Origin: Candidatus Binatia bacterium
GTDB taxonomy: Bacteria > Desulfobacterota > Binatia > HRBIN30
Direction of reading: 5' to 3'
Assembly (NCBI GenBank): GCA_937925685.1
Contig: CALAMI010000007.1
Coordinates: 248,001-312,000 of the forward strand
Length of the DNA stretch: 64,000 nt
Under the pieces are notes generated by a model, which saw only the letters and a program-made list of their open reading frames with translations, was not told the DNA's origin and searched no databases. The position numbers were made by a program, and so were the translations under genes. Below, piece by piece: positions 44,163-53,357 of the stretch. Position 1 is the first letter of the stretch. Every line of letters begins with the position of its first letter.

Positions 44163-45227
44163 ATGGAAGTCGGAATCCTGCAGATTTTCCAGAACTACCA
44201 GGGACGCAGCCGCGATGCCGATGTGGTGAACGGCGAGAAGCGCATCGCTCGCCTAGCCGAGGAACTCGGCTACGACAAACTGTGGGCTGTGGAGCACCAT
44301 TTCACCGACTACGCCGCCTGCCCGGACAATGTGGCGTACCTCTCTTGGCTGGCAGGCTGCACCGAACGCATCCGCCTGGCAACCGGTGCCGTCATCGTTC
44401 CCTGGAACAACCCGTTGCGGGTGGCAGAAAAAATCACGCTGCTCGACCACCTCTCGGGTGGCCGGGCGGTGCTCGGCCTTGGGCGCGGGCTTTCGCGCAT
44501 CGAGTACGGACATTTCGGCATCGACATGAGCGAGAGCCGCGAGCGCTTCGACGAGGCGGCGCGCATGATCATCGATGCGCTCGAGACGGGTTGGATCGAG
44601 GGTTCAGGACCCTTTTACCCGCAACCGCGGACGGAAATTCGCCCGCGGCCGCTCCGGAGCTTTCGCGACCGCCTGTATTGCGTCGGTATGTCCCCCGATT
44701 CAGTCGAGCAGGCAGCAGTTCTCGGTGGCCGGCTCATGACCTTCACCCAGCAGGTGTGGCAGCAGTACGTAGAGGGACCGCTGGCGAGCTATCGTGCCTC
44801 TTACCGCCGGCACCACGGGACCGAGCCACCGCCACCGCTCTCTGGAGACTTGATGTACTGCCACCCCGATCCTGCGGTAGCCGAATCGAAGGGACTGGAA
44901 TACATGACCAACTATTTCCTCACCATCGTGCATCACTACGAACTCATGGGGGACCACTTCAAGCAGGTGAAGGGGTACGCCAGCTACGCAAGCGCGAGTG
45001 AATTGTTTCGACAGGTCGGGCTCGAACCAGCGGCTCGTGGCTACTGCGCACTCAATACGTATGGCACCCCCGAGCAAATTATCGAGAAGCTGCAAGCACG
45101 CCGCACCCTGATTGGAGACTTCGAACTCACGATGATTGTAAACTATGGGGGCATGTCTCAAGCCGAGGCCGAGGCGAGCGTTCGACTCTTCGCCAAGGAG
45201 GTCCTACCGGAGTTGCACAAGTGGTGA
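44163..45227 (+). CDS. LLM-class flavin-dependent oxidoreductase
   Basis: 354 aa luciferase-like protein, ATG 44163 after a strong AGGAGGTGAATC site. Conserved segments are KLWAVEHHFTDYAACPDN, RIRLATGAVIVPWNNPLRVAEK and AVLGLGRGLSRIEYGHFGIDM. The EHHF motif and length are like alkanal monooxygenase alpha-type and hypothetical LLM enzymes that use FMN with a flavin reductase. In operon with TetR, P450 and ferredoxin. It may catalyse a Baeyer-Villiger or hydroxylation step. No light-emitting role is suggested. Confidence 0.92.
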   Translation: MEVGILQIFQNYQGRSRDADVVNGEKRIARLAEELGYDKLWAVEHHFTDYAACPDNVAYLSWLAGCTERIRLATGAVIVPWNNPLRVAEKITLLDHLSGGRAVLGLGRGLSRIEYGHFGIDMSESRERFDEAARMIIDALETGWIEGSGPFYPQPRTEIRPRPLRSFRDRLYCVGMSPDSVEQAAVLGGRLMTFTQQVWQQYVEGPLASYRASYRRHHGTEPPPPLSGDLMYCHPDPAVAESKGLEYMTNYFLTIVHHYELMGDHFKQVKGYASYASASELFRQVGLEPAARGYCALNTYGTPEQIIEKLQARRTLIGDFELTMIVNYGGMSQAEAEASVRLFAKEVLPELHKW

Positions 45228-45573
45228 AGGCTTAGCGCGGTCCCAGCCCGGGTCCCGCAAGGAGGCGACCAGAGTATCACGGGAAACAAATTGGTGCATT
45301 GAGGCCCCATTCCATGGGAACCGCCACCTAACCTATCGCCATCCCGGGGACTAATCGACGCCCCCGGGACGGAAGAAGCGCAAGGCTTCTCCGGGGTCGA
45401 CACCAGCGATCACCCCAGTGGCCGACTTGGCGACCGTGGCCGAGCTGTACGGACGGGCCCTGGTGGACAGCACGGCGTCCACCCGATCGCCCAGCCTTGC
45501 CACGAGACCGTCATCCACCTCGCCACCGCGCGAGGCGAGACAAGGTGGCTTTTTACGCCTCGCAAGCTTTCCA
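45228..45573. other. Intergenic with unassigned coding-like remnant
   Basis: On the minus strand about 45357-45530 is an open frame reading DDGLVARLGDRVDAVLS and ending GEALRFFRPGGVD before TAG. It looks like the 3' end of a protein but has no upstream continuation. I could not assign a family. Confidence 0.3.
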
Positions 45574-46509
45574 TTAGCTTCCGAACGCTTGCTGTAGTGC
45601 TGCAGCCGACTCGGCCATCGCTGCCTTCGCCTGCTCCCAAACCGGGCTCATCCCCAAGAAGCCGTGGATCATGCCCTGGTAGCGATGCATCCGCACCGGC
45701 ACTCGAGCCTCAGCGAGGCGCCGACCGTATGCCTCGCCTTCGTCGCGCAGCGGGTCGTACTCTGCGGTGATGATCAGTGCGGACGGTAGGCCATGCAAGT
45801 CCGGGGCGCGGAGCGGCGACGCATAGGGCTCCTCCCCGTGCACTGGCGAGGGCAAGTAGTGGCTCCAAAACCACATCATAGCTTCCTTCTCCAGAAGGTA
45901 GCCGTTGGCGTTCTCGCGGTACGACGGTGTATCGAAAGCATAGTTCGTAACCGGGTAAACGAGGAGCTGGAAACACACCGCCGGCCCGCCCCGGTCGCGA
46001 GCCATCATCGCTACCACGCACGCGAGGTTGCCGCCGGCACTGTCACCAGCAAGCGCAATCCGCAAGGCATCGATGCCGAGCACCCCAGCATTCGCTGCAG
46101 CCCAGACCAAGGCCGCGTAGCAATCATGAATCGCTGCCGGATAGCGATACTCAGGCGCCAACCGATAACCGACCGACATGACGACCGCCTGGGCAGCGGC
46201 AGCAAGCTGCCGGCAAATGGAGTCGTGAGTCTCGAGGCTTCCCAATACCCACCCCCCGCCATGGAAGTACACAACAAGGGGAAAGGGCGCGCGTCCGACC
46301 GGCGTGTAAACGCGCACGGGAACGGTACCCGCTGGTCCAGGAATGGTCCGATCGGCGATCCCCGCGAGGGTGACGTCCGTGACCGCGGACATGCCTGCAA
46401 AGTTTGCCATCATGGCGCGGGCGTCGGCAACCGACAAAGTGTGAAGCCGGGGAGCGTCGATGGCGGCAAGCTGATCGAGGAGCGCCTTCGCCTGAGGATC
46501 GAGAGGCAT
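45574..46509 (-). CDS. HSL-family (type IV) esterase/lipase
   Basis: 311 aa alpha/beta hydrolase of the hormone-sensitive lipase group. The HGGGWVLGS oxyanion motif, the GDSAGGN nucleophile elbow, Asp in EYDPLRDEG and His in MIHGF are all present. Probably a cytosolic esterase for short acyl esters. It stands alone or after the small minus-strand ORF at 46543. Confidence 0.95.
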   Translation of the reverse strand: MPLDPQAKALLDQLAAIDAPRLHTLSVADARAMMANFAGMSAVTDVTLAGIADRTIPGPAGTVPVRVYTPVGRAPFPLVVYFHGGGWVLGSLETHDSICRQLAAAAQAVVMSVGYRLAPEYRYPAAIHDCYAALVWAAANAGVLGIDALRIALAGDSAGGNLACVVAMMARDRGGPAVCFQLLVYPVTNYAFDTPSYRENANGYLLEKEAMMWFWSHYLPSPVHGEEPYASPLRAPDLHGLPSALIITAEYDPLRDEGEAYGRRLAEARVPVRMHRYQGMIHGFLGMSPVWEQAKAAMAESAAALQQAFGS

Positions 46510-46542
46510 GGGCTCGTGCCATACTGGGCAACGTCCAAGTTG

Positions 46543-46866
46543 TCAACGACGCCACGCGCCCCGCTCCCTCGACCGCAGGCACGCCATGATGTTCCTCGAA
46601 TCAGGGCTGACGATGCCGAAGAAACGTCCTGGATAGGGCGCGCAGCTTTCGGCCCCCCACGCGGCGTCCGTGCTGTGAATTCCAGCCATTTGCGCTTCTG
46701 CAGCGTGCGCCCGGGCCACCAATTGCTCGAGCTCGGTCCCTTGCCGAAGGACCTCAAGCTGGCCGTACCGGCCGAAGATGCGCTCGCCTTCACGGCGGTC
46801 CGGTCGATCGGCCATCGGGTAAAGCAGCTTCCCCCACACATCGATCACCCATAGCTTCGCTGGCAT
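46543..46866 (-). CDS. Possible small hypothetical protein
   Basis: 107 aa from ATG 46866, no ribosome binding site recognised and no family known. The amino-acid pattern (MPAKLWVIDVWGKLLYP, then an acidic/helical stretch) is protein-like. It is placed head to head with the hydantoinase B gene and 33 bases upstream of the esterase. It could be a spurious open frame. Confidence 0.35.
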   Translation of the reverse strand: MPAKLWVIDVWGKLLYPMADRPDRREGERIFGRYGQLEVLRQGTELEQLVARAHAAEAQMAGIHSTDAAWGAESCAPYPGRFFGIVSPDSRNIMACLRSRERGAWRR

Positions 46867-46906
46867 CGCGTTGCGTTATCACAACCTCTCATGGTACTCG
46901 GAACCA

Positions 46907-48829
46907 ATGGCGTCTAATCGTCACGCAATAGGCGGAGGGTCCCGCCGCCAGCGGCCCCGCCGGCTTGCGTCCGCACAAACTCGGCGCAAGCCAGCACTGC
47001 AAGTGGATCCTGTAACTGCTGAGATCATCCGCGGGGCGATGGAGACGATCGCTTACGAAATGGCCACACACGTGAGTTTGACGGCAACGACGCCGATTCT
47101 CAACCAATCCAACGAGCGCAATGCTACCATTCTCGATGCTTCCGGGGCGTTGGCCGCACTGAGCGTCGGCATCCCGCAATTCATGCTCTCCTCGACACTC
47201 CCGGTGCGCTTCGCGCTGGAGTTCTTTGGCTGCGACGGGCTTTACGACGGCGATGTCCTGGTGGCCAACGATCCTTACCACGGCGGTGGACACCTTCCCG
47301 ACTACAACATCTTCGCGCCGGTGTTTTGGGATGGCGAGCTGGTGCTCATTGCCTCGATCCAGTGCCATCACGCGGATACTGGCGGAGGCATGCCAGGGGG
47401 GTACAACGCGGATGCACTCGATATCTGGGCCGAAGGGGTGCGCTTCCCAGCGGTGAAGTTGTACGAGAAAGGGATCGAACGACGCGACGTTATCTACATG
47501 CTCCAGGTCAACAATCGCACACCAACGTTCCTCGGCGACTTACGGGCTCAGATCGGCGCTGCCCAGCTGGGCGTACGGCGCCTCAAAGAGCTGCTGAGCC
47601 GGTATGGTACGAGCCAAGTACGAGCGGCTGTGGCGTACATGATCGAGTTCGCCGCCCGCCGCTTCCGGGAAGAAGTGTCGCGCTGGCCGGATGGAGAGTA
47701 CGAATCGGACGTTTACGTCGACCATGACCCCAAGGGGAACCCAGACATTCACTTGCACTGCAAGGTGACCGTGGCCGGTGACCAGCTCACGGTCGACTTC
47801 ACCGGTTCGGACACGCGGCCCGAAATCCAGGCATATTCCTCCTTCGGCAACACCCGTGGTTACGTGGTCGCCCAACTGGCCTCCATGATGGATCCTACGA
47901 TCCCGAAGAACGAGGGCTTCTTCCGCAGCATCAACTTAATCGTACCCGAGGGATGCTGCCTGAACCCACCACCCGGCCGATCGGTCGCTGCCGGCACGCA
48001 CCACCCAGGCACAGAGGTGGGTGAGGCAATTGCCAAAGCTTTGGAAGCGGTCGTGCCGCAACGCTGTTGCCCGCAAATCTACAAAATCGGCATGCCAACG
48101 GTGTCTTTTGGCACTCACCCACGAACCGGCCGGTTCTTTATCGACAACTCCGCCGATACCATTGCAGCCCACTGCAGCGCGGTTTATGGCCAAGACGGTT
48201 GGGGTTCGATGAACGTGAGCTTCGGCAACCTGATCCGCGCCACTGCGGAGATCAACGAGAGCATCTTTCCCCAGCGCCAATTGGCGCGCGACTACATTAC
48301 AGACAGCGGCGGAGCGGGCCAGTGGCGCGGTGGTCTTGGCACGCTCTACCGCAAACAGTTCACTGCCCCAGTAACGGTTTACACCTACGTCGTGGGCCGG
48401 AAGTACCCCATGCCTGGCATAGCCGGCGGGAAACCGGGTGCACCCAATCGACTCTTTCTGCGCGTCGGTGGTCCAATGGAAGAAGCCGGGGAGACCACAC
48501 GACTCGTCCACCACGAAGCGGGGGAGTCCATTGCCTACCACTACGGCGGGGGCGGCGGTTGGGGGGACCCACTCGATCGCGATCCGGAGAAAGTCTTGGA
48601 GGACGTTCTTGACGAGTACGTATCCGAGCGCAGCGCGCGAGAGGACTATGGCGTGGTGCTGACCGGCTCCCTCCAGGCATTGGATCTTGCGGTGGATATG
48701 GACGCAACAGCACGCTTGCGTGCCGAACTGCGTGCCGCCAGAAACAGCCGAAAGACGCAAGGGAGAGAAACGCAGCGTCGCAGCGGGTCCTTGAACTCCG
48801 CTACCGATGCAAGCAGCCGCGGTCGATAG
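46907..48829 (+). CDS. hyuB: Hydantoinase B / oxoprolinase family protein
   Basis: 640 aa. ATG 46907 is used; a TTG at 46871 is an unlikely longer start. Family motifs are VDPVTAEIIRGAMETIAYEM, YDGDVLVANDPYHGGGHLPD, HHADTGGGMPGGYN and the C-terminal YHYGGGGGWGDPLDRDPE. HyuB subunits normally pair with HyuA for ATP-dependent ring opening of hydantoins, 5-oxoproline or acetone-type carboxylation. No hyuA gene is next to it in this window. The basic N-terminal 30 residues are atypical. Confidence 0.9.
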   Translation: MASNRHAIGGGSRRQRPRRLASAQTRRKPALQVDPVTAEIIRGAMETIAYEMATHVSLTATTPILNQSNERNATILDASGALAALSVGIPQFMLSSTLPVRFALEFFGCDGLYDGDVLVANDPYHGGGHLPDYNIFAPVFWDGELVLIASIQCHHADTGGGMPGGYNADALDIWAEGVRFPAVKLYEKGIERRDVIYMLQVNNRTPTFLGDLRAQIGAAQLGVRRLKELLSRYGTSQVRAAVAYMIEFAARRFREEVSRWPDGEYESDVYVDHDPKGNPDIHLHCKVTVAGDQLTVDFTGSDTRPEIQAYSSFGNTRGYVVAQLASMMDPTIPKNEGFFRSINLIVPEGCCLNPPPGRSVAAGTHHPGTEVGEAIAKALEAVVPQRCCPQIYKIGMPTVSFGTHPRTGRFFIDNSADTIAAHCSAVYGQDGWGSMNVSFGNLIRATAEINESIFPQRQLARDYITDSGGAGQWRGGLGTLYRKQFTAPVTVYTYVVGRKYPMPGIAGGKPGAPNRLFLRVGGPMEEAGETTRLVHHEAGESIAYHYGGGGGWGDPLDRDPEKVLEDVLDEYVSERSAREDYGVVLTGSLQALDLAVDMDATARLRAELRAARNSRKTQGRETQRRSGSLNSATDASSRGR

Positions 48830-49531
48830 CCTTATCATAAAGCTTGACGACCAAAGCGCGAACGCTCTGCCACACAACCAGCAGCATCAGGAGGACGACC
48901 CAGAAGGCTCGACCACAACTTGGCTGTCGTCGTGAATTTATATCCTCGAACCATCTGCCCTTTCTCCAAGCCACCCAACAGACCCGGCTGCGCTTCCCTT
49001 CCCCTCAGAACGCCCGCGAACCGCAACGCGCAACCGCCCCACGCGCACCCGCGTTCGTCATTCGCATTCACCCGTACCCCCAACCGCGCCGTCGCCCCCG
49101 CCACACGCTGGCACATAGACCTCTTCCGAACCCGCGACCAACCGTCACAGAAACCTTGGTGCGGCAAAGGGCCCCGTGGTCAAGCCAAGGGCGACGGAAC
49201 TGATCAAGCGGGCGTACAAACAGCAGTCACGGCATCTCCCGTCCCCGATGTCGCTCCAGAGGGGCATACTGGCCTCCCCTCCTACCGCAGAAAAACAGAT
49301 TCGTGCCCTTGCCTGTGAAACTTTCTTCCGGACGGATCGGGGCAGTTGGGCTTGCTACTGCGAGAGGTCTGCGCAACTTTGCAACGTTGGGTTTGCAATG
49401 GCGACCACGGCCAGTTCGCCCGACGCGGGTGTTTGGTGCACCCTCGTTCCTCGTTGCCGAAGCGGCATTCTACGTACCCCGCCACTGGAATGCACCTTGC
49501 GCGTTTCCCAGTGAAGCAATAACCGTAAGAC
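48830..49531. other. 0.7 kb without a clear gene
   Basis: Both strands have short open frames in several phases but no ribosome binding sites or family motifs. Composition is C-rich on the plus strand between 48950 and 49200. I see no hairpin terminator beyond background. Confidence 0.4.
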
Positions 49532-49921
49532 ATGCATTTTCCCCATTTCATGAGGCGTGTGAATCGGGTGTTCACCAACCCGATGATGCTGACCTTCGCC
49601 TGGCTGCTTCCGCCTCTCGCAGTGGTCCATCACGTGGGGCGCAAGAGCGGGCGCGCTTACAAAACACCAGTGGTCGCGTTTCGTACGGAGAAAGGCTTTG
49701 TCGTCCCCCTCACCTACGGGCGCGATGTGGACTGGGCGCAAAATCTCTTGAAAGCGCGCCACGGAGTCATCGAACAGCTAGGGAAAAAGTACGAACTCAT
49801 CAACCCGCGCATCGTCGATCGAGAGCAAGCCTACAGCTGGCTGCCTCCGCTGGTGCGCGGAGCACTGTACGCAGCCGACCTACCGGGTTACGTGCTACTG
49901 GATTTTCCCCGGAAACGGTAA
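49532..49921 (+). CDS. Deazaflavin (F420)-dependent nitroreductase-family protein
   Basis: 129 aa Ddn/DUF385-like split beta-barrel protein. The typical N-terminal helix is followed by the signature VVHHVGRKSGRAYKTPVVAF and a later VVPLTYGRDVDWAQNLLKA. Some family members reduce quinones or nitro compounds with F420H2. A short hydrophobic C-terminus is present (LPGYVLLDFPRKR). It is monocistronic here. With the LLM enzymes upstream it supports F420 use by this organism. Confidence 0.88.
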   Translation: MHFPHFMRRVNRVFTNPMMLTFAWLLPPLAVVHHVGRKSGRAYKTPVVAFRTEKGFVVPLTYGRDVDWAQNLLKARHGVIEQLGKKYELINPRIVDREQAYSWLPPLVRGALYAADLPGYVLLDFPRKR

Positions 49922-50090
49922 CTTCGATAAAGACCCACCGCCCCTCACTGCATGCAACGGGTCTAGGCGCCCTTGCCTGAGTAGACGAGCAGGCTCCTTT
50001 AACGGTCCGTACTTCACTGCGCGGCCGGACCGCTTCCCGGAGCTGCGCGATCTGCTCATTCGCCTAGGAAATCGTCGCCGGGCACTGAAG

Positions 50091-51167
50091 CTAAGGGTAA
50101 AAGCATCGTTGCTCGCGGCGTAAGAGATAAAGAAAGAATGGCCCGCCAGTGAGCGCTGTCACCACCCCAACAGGGATCTCTACTCCCGCTGCCGCGCTCC
50201 GTGCGATCGTGTCGGCAAGCAGCAGGAAAATAGCACCCCCTAAAGCGGAAGCCGGCAGTAACAAGCGATGATCGGCGCCCAAAATGGCGCGCAATGTATG
50301 CGGGACGATCAAACCCACGAACCCGATCATCCCGCTTACGGCGACCACGGCCCCTACCAGCAATGACGAGCCGAGGAACGCCACCCGCCGGACACGATCG
50401 ACGTCGACCCCCAGTTGCCACGCATTTTCCTCGCCCAAGCTCAGCAAATCGAGTCCCCGCGCGTGCCGGCAAAGCCAGGCGCCCGCCAACGCGCAGTACG
50501 CAGCGGCCGGAGCCACCAGATCGTAACCGTATCCAGCCACACTGCCGACCAGCCACGAAAGCAACCCTTGCGCCTGGTAGAAGTCGGCAAGAAAATTCAC
50601 GAACAAAATAAACGCCCCCGCGAAGGCGTTGTAGACCACACCAGCCAGTAACAACACATGGGGCTGCAAGCGTCCGTGGACCAACGAGATTCTGTAAAGA
50701 AGGGCAACCGAGACCAGGGCACCAGCCGCGGCAGCAAGAGGCAAAAGCCACATGCTCGCCAGCACCATCCGGCCACTAACAACGATTGCGATGGTGGCGC
50801 CGAGCGCTGCTCCCCCAGAGACGCCAATCAAATGCGGCTCAGCCAGAGGATTTCGCAAAAGTCCTTGCAACGTGGCTCCAGCTAGTCCCAGTGCAGCGCC
50901 CACGATGGCCGCGAGCAAAATGCGTGGTAGCCGCGTTTCGAACAAGATCACCCGGTCAACGTTTCTTTCCGGGCCCCATAAAACTCGATCCCAGTGCAAA
51001 GGCACGTTACCCACTCCTGCTGCCGCTACCGCTGTGAGCGCTAACAAGACAGCCAACGCTGCTAACACGGTCACGAGGCGCCCGCGGGTCAGATAAGGCC
51101 GTTTCTGCTCCCAGCGCAGAAACGAAGGAGGCGTGCAAGCGGGTAAGCCAGCCCCATTAGCGTGCAT
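50091..51167 (-). CDS. btuC: Cobalamin ABC transporter permease BtuC
   Basis: 358 aa inner-membrane permease of the FecCD/BtuC family with about ten hydrophobic segments. Signatures are RLPRILLAAIVGAALGLAGA, QGLLRNPLAEPHLIGVSGGA and GMIGFVGLIVPH. Its start overlaps the end of btuF. The cobalamin assignment comes from the operon's riboswitch and neighbours, as sequence alone would also fit haem or siderophores. No ATPase gene follows before the window feature at 49921. Confidence 0.92.
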   Translation of the reverse strand: MHANGAGLPACTPPSFLRWEQKRPYLTRGRLVTVLAALAVLLALTAVAAAGVGNVPLHWDRVLWGPERNVDRVILFETRLPRILLAAIVGAALGLAGATLQGLLRNPLAEPHLIGVSGGAALGATIAIVVSGRMVLASMWLLPLAAAAGALVSVALLYRISLVHGRLQPHVLLLAGVVYNAFAGAFILFVNFLADFYQAQGLLSWLVGSVAGYGYDLVAPAAAYCALAGAWLCRHARGLDLLSLGEENAWQLGVDVDRVRRVAFLGSSLLVGAVVAVSGMIGFVGLIVPHTLRAILGADHRLLLPASALGGAIFLLLADTIARSAAAGVEIPVGVVTALTGGPFFLYLLRREQRCFYP

Positions 51168-52080
51168 CGCTTTCCTCCGAGGTCTCGTCGTGGTGTGCGA
51201 AAAGCTCCGGATGAATCACCCGCGCCAACGCCCGCAAACCGTCCGGCAGCCGTGGCCCAGGGCGCAACACCCGGTCATCAGCGAAAAAAACAATGCGGCG
51301 GTTGTTGGTCGCCGCCACCGAGGAAAACCACTGCCAGAAAGCAACTGCGGTGGCGTCGCTCGTAGACTCCGTTCCCATCGTGGCGTCGATCACCACGTCG
51401 GGTGCCTCGCGAAGCACGAACTCCATGGAAACCTTGGGCCACCCGTGCGCAGTAACCACGTTCACCCCTCCCGCCAGGCGGATGGTCTCATCCTGAATTG
51501 TTTCGTGGCCAACCGCAATTAACGGATTACGACCCACCACAAACAGCACGCGGCGTGGCTGTGCCCGCGCCACTCGCCGTCGAACCTCTTCGATCGACGC
51601 CGAGAAACGCTGAGAAAGCTCTTGCCCACGGTCAGGGACGCCCAACTCCGCCGCAACCATGCGGATGACTTCCGCCAGGGCCGCCACACTCTGGGGATCC
51701 ACCACCAACACACGCAAACCTAAATGGAGCAGTCGCTCCACAACTCGGCGATTCCCCGGGCTCGGCGTGGCCAACACGAGCTGCGGTTGCAAGGCAAGCA
51801 CGGCTTCTACGTTTGGCGCCAAGAATGTTCCTACCTTCGGCAGCGTCCGCACCTCGGGTGGAAAGTCACACTGCGCAGTTACCCCAACCACCTGCTCGCC
51901 GACGCCCAGGGCAAAGGCCAGCTCCGTCATGGACGGCGCCAGGGACACGACGCGTGGTCGAGCTGGACTCGCAGCTTCTGCCGCTACGGCCCCGAGCGTC
52001 ACACACATGCAGAAAACAACCGCGCAGCGACGGAGCCACAATCCGAGAGCGTGGCACCACTTATGGGAAAGTGCACTCAT
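51157..52080 (-). CDS. btuF: Periplasmic cobalamin-binding protein BtuF
   Basis: 307 aa. A signal peptide is present (RRCAVVFCMCVTLGAVAAEA). The mature protein starts RVVSLAPSMTELAFALG, the classic first strand of class III substrate-binding proteins. Middle segment LVLATPSPGNRRVVERLLHLGL and later FWQWFSSVAA fit BtuF. It ends a few bases inside the permease gene and starts within the propeller gene's stop (overlap of 4 bp). It delivers B12 from the outer-membrane receptor to BtuC. Confidence 0.9.
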   Translation of the reverse strand: MSALSHKWCHALGLWLRRCAVVFCMCVTLGAVAAEAASPARPRVVSLAPSMTELAFALGVGEQVVGVTAQCDFPPEVRTLPKVGTFLAPNVEAVLALQPQLVLATPSPGNRRVVERLLHLGLRVLVVDPQSVAALAEVIRMVAAELGVPDRGQELSQRFSASIEEVRRRVARAQPRRVLFVVGRNPLIAVGHETIQDETIRLAGGVNVVTAHGWPKVSMEFVLREAPDVVIDATMGTESTSDATAVAFWQWFSSVAATNNRRIVFFADDRVLRPGPRLPDGLRALARVIHPELFAHHDETSEESDAR

Positions 52081-53357
52081 CGGAGGAAAACCAAGTCGAA
52101 CGGAGGCAAGCCTGTAAACAAAGGCGTCATGGTCAACTCCGTAGCGTCAGCAGCCCGAAAAATCCGAACCCCAGGCCGGCGAATATTGCGGTCGCTCAGA
52201 AACACGTAACCCTCGACGCTCAATTCCACGTCCGACAACCCATCGCCCCTCGGCACCACGGAGAACACGCTGCGCGTTCGGGCACTAAAGCGAACCAAAT
52301 CCGTGGAAAAATCCGGCCCAGACACAATCGCGTAGCCCACCTCATCGTCCAGCAACACAAAGTCAGTGATATCGCCACCGAGTTCTTGCTCCGTCAGCAA
52401 AAAGCCTTTGGACATCAGCGTGCCGAGATCGACCACCTCGATGCCACCGTCCAGTACGCCAAACTGGCCTACCAACGAAACGTAAAGCTGATTACCGCGT
52501 ACGGTCAGGCCCTTAGTCATGCCAAATGGATTTGCCGCACTTAACTCAATGGCGGCGACCACGCGATCCTCGATCGTGTCGACCACCAGCAACAGTCCAT
52601 TTCTCACCGGCACGAAGTTCTCCAGCCGCTCGAGGGTGACGAACAGTCGATCGCCGACGACGACCGCCTGATTCGCTTCAGGACTGCCATCGGCATCCGC
52701 AAAGCCGGTCAAGTCGATTCGTCCCTGAACAAAATCCGCGCAATCCGGCCTGGGGTGGGGATTGACCCGAAGGAGCCACGGACGCGCCAGCAAGGGGACG
52801 TACGCTTGCAAGCCGCTGCGAAAGGCAATGTCTTGCGGATTCGAGCCGTTACCCGTGGAACACTGCGCTACCGTGCGAAAGTCCTCGGCGGCATCGAGCA
52901 CTTGCAGGTTGTCGCTGCCGAACCGATTTACCACGTACACGCGCCGACCGAAAACCCGAGCCACCGGATCCGCGCCAAGGCGCCGCTGAGGCCGGGCCGG
53001 TTCCACGGAAAACGGAGGATCCAAAGCAACCAACGCGAAGCTGCCTGTTTGAAAATCCGTAGCGGTGACAAAGGCGACGTTCGGCAACGAAGGGGAGGAG
53101 AGCAGCATGTGGACTGCCAAGACAAGCTCCTCGATGGTGACCACGCCATCGCCATTGGCATCTCCGGCCGAGCAGCGACGGACGTCATCCTCGCCCAACG
53201 CGATGCGCACCAACGTAACCACCTCCTCGACGGTCACCAAGTCGTCGACATTGCAATCCCCGGGAGATCCGCTCCGCGTTGGCAAAGCCCAAACAGCGTG
53301 AGCCGCAAGGAAGAGTGGAACCCACGCAACCCGTACTCGTGCTAGAGGTCGGTTCAT
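52077..53357 (-). CDS. Secreted YncE-like beta-propeller with EF-hand/dockerin-like motifs
   Basis: 426 aa. ATG 53357 overlaps the TonB receptor stop (ATGA). After a signal peptide (LARVRVAWVPLFLAAHAVWA) come two EF-hand/dockerin-like motifs (GDCNVDDLVTVEEVVTLV and GDANGDGVVTIEELVLAV, about residues 32-80). Then follow about seven blades with repeated V-N-R/V-D-type strands (RVYVVNRFGSDNLQVLDAA, NQLYVSLVGQFGVLDGGIEVVD). The fold is YncE/BtuG-like. Its position between btuB and btuF suggests capture or handover of B12 at the surface or periplasm. That role is inferred by analogy with Bacteroides BtuG. Confidence 0.8.
   Translation of the reverse strand: MNRPLARVRVAWVPLFLAAHAVWALPTRSGSPGDCNVDDLVTVEEVVTLVRIALGEDDVRRCSAGDANGDGVVTIEELVLAVHMLLSSPSLPNVAFVTATDFQTGSFALVALDPPFSVEPARPQRRLGADPVARVFGRRVYVVNRFGSDNLQVLDAAEDFRTVAQCSTGNGSNPQDIAFRSGLQAYVPLLARPWLLRVNPHPRPDCADFVQGRIDLTGFADADGSPEANQAVVVGDRLFVTLERLENFVPVRNGLLLVVDTIEDRVVAAIELSAANPFGMTKGLTVRGNQLYVSLVGQFGVLDGGIEVVDLGTLMSKGFLLTEQELGGDITDFVLLDDEVGYAIVSGPDFSTDLVRFSARTRSVFSVVPRGDGLSDVELSVEGYVFLSDRNIRRPGVRIFRAADATELTMTPLFTGLPPFDLVFLR

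Noticed and set aside
38657-45227. Light-producing lux system from the luciferase-like genes together with luxC/luxE
   Set aside because: The two LLM genes are 16-22 kb from luxCE, lie in a catabolic region, and lack the luxA/luxB pair order. Their motifs fit generic LLM oxidoreductases.
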